Shown: positions 1-5,194 of the stretch, piece by piece
How positions within the stretch are numbered: position 1 is the stretch's first letter
Layout of the letters: each line of letters opens with the position of its first letter
NCBI GenBank assembly: GCA_937921835.1
Contig: CAKZVG010000180.1
Coordinates: 1 to 7,462, forward strand
DNA from: an uncultured Bryobacteraceae bacterium
GTDB lineage: Bacteria > Acidobacteriota > Terriglobia > Bryobacterales > Bryobacteraceae
Length of the DNA: 7,462 bases
Direction of reading: 5' to 3'
The notes under the pieces: model-generated
Told to the model about the DNA's origin: nothing
The model's input: the letters and a program-made list of their open reading frames with translations, nothing else
Databases searched by the model: none
Program-made: the position numbers and the translations under genes

Positions 1-294
1 CTGGCGTTTCTCACCCTGCCGGTCTCCGTGCTTCAGCCCGATTACGCGCTGGAGTTGGGCGCCGAGGAGCGCGCCCGGCTGGCGCTGCCTCCGGCCGGGG
101 AACTGGAAATCGGACGGGACGTCGTCTGCCTGGCGATCGTCACCGTTCTCGAGGACCGGGCGACGGCCAATCTGCTGGCGCCGGTGGTGATCAACCCGGC
201 CGCGCGGCGCGCCATTCAATTCGTTCAGACCGGCTCCGGATACCGGCTCGACCACCCCTTGCCCGGGTGGGGAAAGCGGACCGAATGCTCGTGA
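1..294 (+). CDS. fliW: Flagellar assembly factor FliW, 3' part only (5' end outside window)
   Basis: The reading frame is open from the first base to TGA at 292-294, giving 97 residues of the C-terminal part of FliW. The recognisable family pattern is a 'P..Y.LEL' stretch, a hydrophobic strand (about residues 40-50, VVCLAIVTVLED), then 'ATANLLAPVVINPAARRAIQ' and a final strand ending in Y-R-L-D. FliW is a cytoplasmic beta-barrel protein known to bind and antagonise the translational repressor CsrA and also flagellin, coupling flagellin synthesis to filament assembly. The neighbour fits: csrA starts inside the last 10 nt of this gene, the usual fliW-csrA arrangement. The start codon lies upstream of the window; GTG at 28 is internal. 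The family call is firm; the role in this organism is inferred from the family. Confidence 0.93.
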   Translation: MAFLTLPVSVLQPDYALELGAEERARLALPPAGELEIGRDVVCLAIVTVLEDRATANLLAPVVINPAARRAIQFVQTGSGYRLDHPLPGWGKRTECS

Positions 295-644
295 TCCGGC
301 GCCGGCAGGGCGAGTCGATTCTGATTGGCGAGGGGATCGAAATCGAAGTCATCGACATCTCCCCGGGGCGGGTGAAGATCGGCATCAAGGCGCCGCCGGA
401 GGTCCCCATCCTGCGCAAGGAGATCCGGCTGGTGGGCCATCAGAACGAGGCCGCCGCCCGGACCCTGGCGCGGGCGCTGGCGGCCCTGCTCGAACGCCAA
501 CCGGCGGGTGGCGCTTCATCCCCGCAGCCCGCGCCGCCCTCCGCCCTCCAGCGGCCGCCGGGCGCGCTGCCACCGCCGCGCCGGACGGCGATGCCAGAGA
601 TTCCAGACGCATCCGTCCCAATGCCCGGCCGGACCCAACTATAA
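285..644 (+). CDS. csrA: Carbon storage regulator CsrA with a long proline-rich C-terminal tail
   Basis: Codes for 119 residues. The first 60 or so are a clear CsrA/RsmA fold: MLVIRRRQGE at the N terminus, then ILIGEGIEIEVIDI, GRVKIGIKAP, and VPILRKEI, with Arg44 at the position known to contact RNA. CsrA is a homodimeric RNA-binding protein that recognises GGA motifs near ribosome binding sites and blocks translation. ATG 285 is chosen because the family starts exactly at MLVI; an upstream in-frame start at 267 would add six non-conserved residues. The gene overlaps fliW by 10 nt, so translational coupling is likely. Typical CsrA is about 60-75 residues. Here a helix (about 53-71, Ala/Leu/Arg-rich) is followed by about 48 residues rich in Pro, Ala and Arg that I do not recognise. 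TAA (642-644) overlaps ATG 644. The tail could be real or could come from loss of a stop codon. Confidence 0.93.
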   Translation: MLVIRRRQGESILIGEGIEIEVIDISPGRVKIGIKAPPEVPILRKEIRLVGHQNEAAARTLARALAALLERQPAGGASSPQPAPPSALQRPPGALPPPRRTAMPEIPDASVPMPGRTQL

Positions 645-645
645 T
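640..645 (+). promoter_or_regulatory. Candidate -10 element TATAAT at the csrA/kinase junction
   Basis: A perfect TATAAT hexamer sits across the csrA stop codon and the first kinase ATG. It stands out in very GC-rich DNA. No TTGACA-like -35 box is visible 16-18 nt upstream (that stretch reads CCCAAT), so the call rests on the -10 alone. If used, transcription would begin near 652, excluding ATG 644 and pointing to ATG 656 as the start on that transcript, with almost no leader. Confidence 0.4.
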
Positions 646-2023
646 GTTGGCTGCGATGCAGGCCGGCCACCGGGTGGACAAGTACGTCCTCGAACGCAAG
701 CTCGGCGAAGGCGGGATGGCGGAGGTATGGAGAGCCCACCACGTCGAACTCGGCAAGGTGGTGGCCATCAAGTGCCTGTCCACGCGGCTCACCGCCAATC
801 CCGAATTCGAGCGCCGTTTTCTGAACGAGGGGCGGCGCCAGGCCGGGCTCCGCCACCCCAACATCGTGCCGGTGATCGATTTTCTGGCGCAGGGCGACGA
901 TCGCTTCCTGGTGATGGACTACGTTGACGGCGAATCGCTCGCGGCGCGCCAGAAGCGGCTGGGGGGACGGCTGCCGCTCGAACTGGTGGACTCGGTGGGC
1001 CAGGACATCGCGCTGGCGCTCGATTACGCCCACCAGCGCGGGCTGGTGCATCGCGACGTCAAGCCTTCCAACATCCTCCTCGAGGAGAGCGGCAAGGCGT
1101 ATCTCACCGATTTCGGGATCGCGCTGGCGGCGGGCGAAGAGCGCCTCACCCGCACCGGGACGGCGGTGGGCACGGTGCACTACATGAGCCCGGAGCAGAT
1201 CGCCCGGCCGCGGGAGATCGGCCAGCGCACCGACATCTACAGCTTCGGCTGCGTGCTGTACGAGATGCTCACCGGCCGCCCGCCCTTCGTCGCCGGGGAG
1301 GGCGATACCGAATTCTCGGTAATGACCGGCCACCTGATGCAGCCGCCCCAACCGCCACGCGCGCTGAATGGCGAGATCCCCGAGGCCGTCGAGCAAGTGG
1401 TGCTGAAGTGTCTGGCGAAGGAACCCGGGGACCGTTACGGCAGCGGCGAGGAGCTGGCGCGAGCCCTGCGCCGCGCCTTCCATCCGGATGTCTCCACCGG
1501 CCAGTTGCCTTCCATGGAACTGCCCGCCGGTGCGGCCACCCATTGGGCCGCGCCGGGGCGGTCCGGGCGGAACCGGTTGTGGCCGTTCGTTCTGGCCGGC
1601 GTGCTGCTGGCCGCGGGTGGGGCGGCCGCCTGGTTCTGGAGCCGCGCGCCGGAGCCGCCCCCGGTGGTTCAGCAGGATGTCCCCCGGGTGCAACCGCCGG
1701 AGGCGACCGCCGAAGTGCCTCCGCCGCCTCCACCCCCGGCCTCCGGCCAGGCGCCGTCCGGGGATCCGGTTCAGCGCGCCGCCAGGCCTCCCGGCGTCTT
1801 CAAGCCGGTCAAGCCGTCCAGCGCCGAGCCGCTCGCCCCGCTGCCACCCGTTCCCCAGGAGCCCTCCCCGGCCGAGCTTCGCCTGCGCGCCTGCCGCGCC
1901 ATGGGGCTCTCCGAAGAGGACTGCCTGAAGCGCCAGAGGGAGGAGGACAACCGCCGCCGCGCCTGCCTCGCTCTCGGCCTGTCCGAAGAGCAATGCGCGG
2001 AGAGGTTGAAGAAATCGCCATGA
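644..2023 (+). CDS. Transmembrane Ser/Thr protein kinase (PknB-like) with twin C-x9-C extracytoplasmic tail
   Basis: 459 residues from ATG 644; ATG 656 (455 residues) is an equally plausible start. The kinase domain spans about 13-280: glycine loop GEGGMAEVW (21-29), ATP-binding Lys43 in VAIK, alpha-C Glu62, catalytic loop HRDVKPSN with Asp138, DFG at 156-158, activation segment with Thr169, Thr171 and Thr173, GTVHYMSPEQ (176-185), and DIYSFGCVLYEMLTGRPPF (197-215). All key residues of an active Hanks-type kinase are present. A basic patch and one membrane helix (about 312-332) follow, then a Pro-rich spacer (335-410) expected to lie outside the membrane. The last 45 residues are a tandem duplication with Cys417, 427, 441 and 451. 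No PASTA repeats are present, unlike PknB. The stop overlaps the next start (ATGA at 2020-2023), so it heads a probable operon with two secreted proteins. The ligand and substrates cannot be read from the sequence. Confidence 0.95.
   Translation: MLAAMQAGHRVDKYVLERKLGEGGMAEVWRAHHVELGKVVAIKCLSTRLTANPEFERRFLNEGRRQAGLRHPNIVPVIDFLAQGDDRFLVMDYVDGESLAARQKRLGGRLPLELVDSVGQDIALALDYAHQRGLVHRDVKPSNILLEESGKAYLTDFGIALAAGEERLTRTGTAVGTVHYMSPEQIARPREIGQRTDIYSFGCVLYEMLTGRPPFVAGEGDTEFSVMTGHLMQPPQPPRALNGEIPEAVEQVVLKCLAKEPGDRYGSGEELARALRRAFHPDVSTGQLPSMELPAGAATHWAAPGRSGRNRLWPFVLAGVLLAAGGAAAWFWSRAPEPPPVVQQDVPRVQPPEATAEVPPPPPPPASGQAPSGDPVQRAARPPGVFKPVKPSSAEPLAPLPPVPQEPSPAELRLRACRAMGLSEEDCLKRQREEDNRRRACLALGLSEEQCAERLKKSP
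1886..2005 (+). repeat. Tandem 16-residue repeat in the kinase tail (twin C-x9-C)
   Basis: Two copies of a motif starting R-A-C and ending C-x-x-R lie at 1886-1933 and 1958-2005, 72 nt apart start to start. Protein copies are RACRAMGLSEEDCLKR and RACLALGLSEEQCAER. The DNA is also alike (CGCGCCTGCC at each start, TCCGAAGAG in the middle), suggesting internal duplication. Cysteine spacing is C-x9-C-x13-C-x9-C. The linker is strongly charged and helix-prone. Confidence 0.85.
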
Positions 2024-2877
2024 TCCCGCGCTGGTTACCGCTCTGGCTTTTTCTCGCGCCCGCGCTCTTGCTGCCGCTCCGGGCGCAGCCGGCCAAGCCC
2101 ATCGACCGGGCCGGCCTCATGGAGGCGGTGCGGCTGCGCGGCCTGGGGACGGCCGAGATGGTCGAGATCATCCGCGAGATCGGGGTGGATTTCCGCCTGC
2201 GGCCGGAAGACGAGCAGGAACTGGCCAGGCTGGGCGCGGACCCGCGCCTGATCGAGGCCGTGCGCGCCAACTACCGCGGGGCCGGGCCGGCGCCGCCGCC
2301 CGCCGCCGCCGAACTCCCGGATGGCCCACCGCTGAGCCGCGAGCAGGTGGTGCTGATCCTTCAGGCCGGCGTCGAACACGCCGTCCTGCTCAAGCTGATC
2401 GAGAAACGCGGAGCGGCTTTCGCCATGAACCGGGAGACAGCCGCCGCCATCCTGGCGGCGGGGGGAAGCAACGCCATTGTGGGGGCGGTAGCGGTGAGCC
2501 AGCGTGAGCCGGCGGCCGCAGCCGCCCCACCGGCTCAGGCGGCCGGGCAGCCCGCTCCCTCCGGGCGAGCGCCTTCCTCCGGCCCTCCGGTCGTGCGGAC
2601 GCCCGGTCCCGAGCAGGCCCGGAAGCTGATCCGGCACACTCCGCCGGAGTATCCGGTGATGGCCTCCCGCATGGGCACGAGTGGGAAAGTATTGCTCGGC
2701 GTGCGCATCGGCGCCGATGGCCGCGTCATCGGCATTCAGGTGTTGAGCGGGCCGTCGCTGCTGAGTTCCTCGGCGGTGGCCGCGGTCCGGAGCTGGGTGT
2801 ATGAGCCGACGCTGGTCAACGGGGTGCCGGCCGAGGTGCTCACCGAAGTCGAGGTCAATTTCACGCTGAAGAAATGA
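2020..2877 (+). CDS. Secreted protein with two helical repeats and a TonB-type C-terminal domain
   Basis: 285 residues. Residues 1-23 look like a signal peptide: MIPR, a hydrophobic core to about 20, then R-A-Q. Two related modules follow at about 31-86 and 104-160, each with helix, a GxxF turn (GVDF at 55-58, GAAF at 131-134), then an 'L...G' and 'I.AV' helix. Pro/Ala-rich linkers lie at 87-103 and 161-200. Residues 203-285 match the TonB family C-terminal domain: TPPEYPVMASRMGTSGKVLL, then IGADGRVIGIQVLSG, SSAVAAVRSWVYEPTLVNG and a final VEVNFTL strand. In known TonB this domain contacts outer-membrane receptors, using energy from ExbB/ExbD. No exbB or exbD is in the window and only a signal peptide-like N terminus is visible, so transport function is uncertain. 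ATG 2020 is preferred over ATG 1993 because the signal sequence begins there. It overlaps the kinase stop by ATGA; stop TGA is at 2875-2877. Confidence 0.88.
   Translation: MIPRWLPLWLFLAPALLLPLRAQPAKPIDRAGLMEAVRLRGLGTAEMVEIIREIGVDFRLRPEDEQELARLGADPRLIEAVRANYRGAGPAPPPAAAELPDGPPLSREQVVLILQAGVEHAVLLKLIEKRGAAFAMNRETAAAILAAGGSNAIVGAVAVSQREPAAAAAPPAQAAGQPAPSGRAPSSGPPVVRTPGPEQARKLIRHTPPEYPVMASRMGTSGKVLLGVRIGADGRVIGIQVLSGPSLLSSSAVAAVRSWVYEPTLVNGVPAEVLTEVEVNFTLKK
2110..2499 (+). repeat. Two copies of a ~55-residue helical repeat in the TonB-type protein
   Basis: Copy 1 covers about 2110-2277 and copy 2 about 2329-2499. Both follow the pattern helix - (I/L)I...G..F - helix - L...G(A/G)....(L/I)(I/V).AV. 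Copy 2 is closest to copy 2 of the next gene; both contain ILAAGG followed shortly by VG. I recall similar modules scattered in Acidobacteriota proteins but cannot assign a database name. Confidence 0.7.
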
Positions 2878-2887
2878 AGAGGCGCAC

Positions 2888-3718
2888 ATGAGATCCGCCT
2901 TCCGGCTGCTGTTGCCGGTCCTTCTGCCGGCCCTGATGAGCGCTCAGGCCTTCTCGCGCTCCGAGCTGTTGGAGGCGTTGAAGAGCGCTCCGCGCGCGGA
3001 GGAACTGGCGGCCGAGGTGGACCGGCGCGGGGTGAGCTTCTTCGCCAGTCCGGAGGACCAGGCGGCGTTGAAGGCGGCCGGGGCCCCTCCGGCGCTGCTG
3101 GCGGCGGTCGAGCGGAGCTTTCGCCCGCCCGGACCGCCCATCGCGCAAGCGGACCTGGTGCTGCTGCTGCGGCTGGGCGCGCCCCGCCAGCGCCTGGAGC
3201 GGCTGATCGAAGCGCGCGGCGTGGCCTTCGCCATCTCGCCGCAGGCGGGCGCCGAAATCCTGGCCGCGGGCGGCGACAGCGCCTTGGTCGGGTTGGTGGC
3301 CCTGCACCAGAAGACCCCCTCTCCGCCGCCGCAGTCCACCACCCCGGCCCCTCCCGCGCCGCCTCCGCCGGCCAACCGGATCCCGTTCCAAAGGATTCCG
3401 CCCTACGATCCGGACCTGCCCTCCGGTCTCTGTGACCTGCGCGTGCGGGTGGATCAGACCACGGAGTTTCTCCTCCGCGGCCCGGCGGTCGGCTTCGAGG
3501 TGAAACAGGGCGCGGATCCGCTCGATGCCGGTTCGAGCTGCACCCAGCCGCTGCCCGCCGCCGCGGTGGCTCTCGGCGCCAGCAAGCTGCGCGGCCGTGG
3601 CAAGGTTACCGTTCTCGAGCAGCCCGCTCCCGGCAACTCCTACACCGCCCGGATCCTGGTCGAAGACCCGGCGGGCGGAAACGACCTCTACCACATCCGT
3701 GTAAGCTGGACGCGCTAG
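2888..3718 (+). CDS. Secreted protein of unknown function: two helical repeats plus a beta-rich C-terminal domain
   Basis: 276 residues from ATG 2888, preceded by GAAGAGG at 2876-2882 with a 5-nt spacer, a fair ribosome binding site. The N terminus is a signal peptide (MRSAFR, hydrophobic core, SAQA at 18-21). Two repeats of the same type as in the preceding gene occupy about 22-78 (GVSF at 48-51) and 84-141 (GVAF at 111-114). A Pro-rich linker spans 143-165. The C-terminal domain (about 166-276) is predicted beta-rich, with LCDLRVRVDQ near 181-190, EFLLRGPAVGFEV (193-205), DAGSSCTQPLP (213-223), GRGKVTVLEQ (236-245) and a closing DLYHIRVSW (266-274). Cys182 and Cys218 could form a disulfide. 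I do not recognise a named family, though the 'DAGS.C..PLP' to 'GG.DLYH.R.SW' order feels like a recurring acidobacterial extracytoplasmic domain. The gene starts 10 nt after its neighbour's stop, so it is very likely in the kinase operon. Confidence 0.85.
   Translation: MRSAFRLLLPVLLPALMSAQAFSRSELLEALKSAPRAEELAAEVDRRGVSFFASPEDQAALKAAGAPPALLAAVERSFRPPGPPIAQADLVLLLRLGAPRQRLERLIEARGVAFAISPQAGAEILAAGGDSALVGLVALHQKTPSPPPQSTTPAPPAPPPPANRIPFQRIPPYDPDLPSGLCDLRVRVDQTTEFLLRGPAVGFEVKQGADPLDAGSSCTQPLPAAAVALGASKLRGRGKVTVLEQPAPGNSYTARILVEDPAGGNDLYHIRVSWTR
2951..3310 (+). repeat. Two copies of the ~55-residue helical repeat in the second secreted protein
   Basis: Copy 1 is about 2951-3121 and copy 2 about 3140-3310. 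Copy 2 shares EILAAGG-DSALVG-LVA with the AILAAGG-SNAIVG-AVA of copy 2 in the upstream TonB-type protein. Copies match better between proteins at the same position than within one protein, indicating duplication of the whole two-repeat block. Confidence 0.7.
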
Positions 3719-3719
3719 C

Positions 3720-3751
3720 CGCCGGCCGGCCGCCCGCGGCCCGGCCCGGCG
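3720..3751 (+). terminator. GC-rich hairpin after the kinase operon, no U tract
   Basis: Arm CGCCGGCCGGCCG (3720-3732), loop CCCG (3733-3736), arm CGGCCCGGCCCGGCG (3737-3751). The arms pair over 13 bp with two bulged C residues. It begins two bases after the TAG stop. No run of T follows (GCAGCGGCGG), so it is either a U-less intrinsic terminator, an mRNA 3'-end stabiliser, or chance structure in GC-rich DNA. CCGCCG at 3719-3724 can also pair with CGGCGG at 3755-3760. Confidence 0.4.
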
Positions 3752-3790
3752 CAGCGGCGGAAGGAACGTGGAAGCCGTGGGACCGCGGTG

Positions 3791-3799
3791 TGTTACCCT
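3791..3799 (+). promoter_or_regulatory. Candidate extended -10 (TGTTACCCT) before the aminotransferase
   Basis: TGTTACCCT fits the TGnTAnnnT extended -10 form and resembles TGCTACCAT ahead of the glycosyltransferase. No -35 box is evident (GAAGCC at the right distance). If used, the leader to ATG 3882 would be about 75 nt, longer than the other candidates here. Confidence 0.3.
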
Positions 3800-3881
3800 G
3801 ATCTACTCACTGGCCGGCCAGACGCCAGCGCGCCCCAAGCCCGCGCGTCCCGTGGGGTGGCCGCGCCCGGGTATTGCGAGC

Positions 3882-5015
3882 ATGGAACAGATCAGACAGA
3901 TTCCGCTGCTGGATTTGACGGCGCAGCACCGCGCGATCCGCGCCGAGGTGCTGGAGGCCGTGCGCGGAGTCATCGATTCGCAGAAGTTCATCCTCGGCGC
4001 GGAGGTGCAGGCGCTCGAACGCGAAGTGGCGGCCTACTCGCAAGCCGCTTTCGCGGTGGGTTGCGCCTCCGGCTCCGACGCCCTGTTGCTGGCGCTGCTG
4101 GCGGGCGGCGTGGGGCCGGGCGATGAAGTGCTGACCACGCCCTACACCTTCTTCGCCACCGTGGGCGCCATCTGCCGGGCGGGCGCCACCCCGGTGTTCG
4201 TGGATGCCGACCCGGAGACCTTCAATCTCGACGCCGCGCGGGCTGCGGCCGAAATCGCGCGCCGCGAAAATCTCAAGGCGGTGATTCCGGTTCATCTGTT
4301 CGGCGCCTGCGCGGACATGGACCCAATTTTGGAGGCGGCGCGGAAGCGAGGGATTCTGGTGATCGAAGACGCCGCGCAATCGATCGGCGCCGGCTATAAG
4401 GGCAGGCGCGCGGGACGCCTGGGCGATCTCGGCTGCTTCAGCTTCTATCCCAGCAAGAACCTCGGCGGCTGCGGCGACGGCGGCATGCTCACCACCGGTA
4501 GCCGGGCGCTGGCGGAGAAACTAGTGGCCTTGCGCGAACACGGCGCGACGGCGAAGTACCGCCACCAGTACGTGGGCATCAATTCGCGGCTGGACGCGCT
4601 TCAGGCGGCGGTGTTGCGGGTGAAGCTCCGGCATCTGGACGATTGGACCGCCGCCCGCCAGGCGAACGCCGCCCGCTACCGTGAGCTGATGACGGAGATG
4701 AAGCTGCCGGTCCGCCTTCCGGCCTCAGCCCCCCACACCACCCGCCACGTTTACAACCAGTTCGTGATTCTCGCCGCCCAGCGCGACGCCCTCCAGTCGC
4801 ACCTCAAACAGCGCGGCGTCGGGACCGAGATCTACTATCCGGTGCCCATGCATCTCCAGGAGTGCTTCCGCGGCCTTGGCTTCTCGCCCGGGCAGTTTCC
4901 GGTCAGCGAGCGGCTGTCCGCCGAATCGCTAGCCCTGCCGGTGTACCCGGAACTGAGTCTCGAGGATCAGGTCTACGTCTGCCGGGCGATCCGCTCGTTC
5001 TACCAAGGCTCCTGA
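3882..5015 (+). CDS. DegT/DnrJ/EryC1/StrS-family PLP-dependent sugar aminotransferase
   Basis: 377 residues, normal length for the family. These enzymes use pyridoxal phosphate and usually glutamate to transaminate a keto-sugar nucleotide, making amino sugars for O-antigen, capsule, glycan or secondary metabolites. Visible signatures: IPLLDLTAQHRAI (7-19), CASGSDALLLAL (61-72), GDEVLTTPYTFFAT (80-93), PVHLFGACADMD (137-148), IEDAAQSIGAGYKG (161-174) with Asp163, SFYPSKNLGGCGDGGML (187-203) with the Schiff-base Lys192, REHG (218-221), GINSRLDALQAAVL (232-245), and GVGTEIYYPVPMHLQ (312-326). ATG 3882 is chosen because similarity begins at IPLLDL; the upstream frame (from GTG 3768) is Pro/Arg-rich and unconserved. 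No convincing Shine-Dalgarno is seen. The exact sugar substrate cannot be decided; WbpE/WlbC, FdtB/QdtB and DesV types all share these motifs. The glycosyltransferase and exporter downstream suggest surface polysaccharide. Confidence 0.93.
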   Translation: MEQIRQIPLLDLTAQHRAIRAEVLEAVRGVIDSQKFILGAEVQALEREVAAYSQAAFAVGCASGSDALLLALLAGGVGPGDEVLTTPYTFFATVGAICRAGATPVFVDADPETFNLDAARAAAEIARRENLKAVIPVHLFGACADMDPILEAARKRGILVIEDAAQSIGAGYKGRRAGRLGDLGCFSFYPSKNLGGCGDGGMLTTGSRALAEKLVALREHGATAKYRHQYVGINSRLDALQAAVLRVKLRHLDDWTAARQANAARYRELMTEMKLPVRLPASAPHTTRHVYNQFVILAAQRDALQSHLKQRGVGTEIYYPVPMHLQECFRGLGFSPGQFPVSERLSAESLALPVYPELSLEDQVYVCRAIRSFYQGS

Positions 5016-5019
5016 TCCC

Positions 5020-5041
5020 CCGGCGGGCAAGGCCCGCCCGG
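5020..5041 (+). terminator. GC-rich hairpin after the aminotransferase, no U tract
   Basis: Arm CCGGCGGGC (5020-5028), loop AAG, arm GCCCGCCCGG (5032-5041): 9 bp with one bulged C, starting 4 nt after the stop. No T run follows. It resembles the hairpin after the kinase operon in position, GC content and bulged C, so it may mark the end of this transcript. Confidence 0.4.
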
Positions 5042-5087
5042 CGCCGTGGAGCGCGGGACAGCCGGCCGCCGGGCCGGATGGGCTGCG

Positions 5088-5099
5088 TGAGCCGGCTCA
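5088..5099. repeat. 12-bp perfect palindrome TGAGCCGGCTCA
   Basis: A perfect inverted repeat with no loop, about 95 nt upstream of the HAF-repeat gene. It has the form of a dimeric regulator site but could be chance in GC-rich DNA; no second copy was found in the window. Confidence 0.2.
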
Positions 5100-5179
5100 G
5101 CCGGTACGGGTTCCTGGGGGGGAGTTTTGTAGAGCGGCTGGTGTGAGGGAGTCTGGGGCGCTTTGTCGCGGATGTGGGC

Positions 5180-5186
5180 AGGTGAG
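5180..5186 (+). promoter_or_regulatory. Ribosome binding site AGGTGAG for the HAF-repeat gene
   Basis: AGGTGAG lies 8 nt before ATG 5195 and is one of the few plausible Shine-Dalgarno sites in the window. It supports ATG 5195 over the in-frame GTG 5237, which has none. Confidence 0.5.
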
Positions 5187-5194
5187 AAACAACT

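Noticed and set aside
440..1993. 517-codon open frame on the minus strand, antisense to the kinase
   Set aside because: It is rich in Arg/Gly/Ala low-complexity sequence, as expected from the reverse frame of a high-GC gene, and the + strand kinase has every conserved motif.
1408..2019. Upstream extension of the TonB-type protein frame within the kinase gene
   Set aside because: The extension overlaps the kinase in another frame and is Arg/Pro-rich; a signal peptide begins at ATG 2020.
2035..3694. Long minus-strand frames opposite both secreted proteins
   Set aside because: Composition is Arg/Gln/Gly-rich with no recognisable motif; the + strand products have signal peptides, repeats and a TonB-type domain.
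3758..3770. GGAAGGAACGTGG as a CsrA binding site
   Set aside because: It contains GGA but is not placed in a loop next to a start codon, and GGA is common in this DNA; too weak to call.
3768..3881. GTG 3768 as start of the aminotransferase
   Set aside because: The added segment is Pro/Arg-rich and lies before the family start at IPLLDL; ATG 3882 gives the usual length.
4862..5146. 94-codon + strand frame across the aminotransferase end and the following gap
   Set aside because: It is Arg/Pro/Gly-rich, overlaps the conserved aminotransferase C terminus and spans the hairpin; no motif or ribosome binding site.
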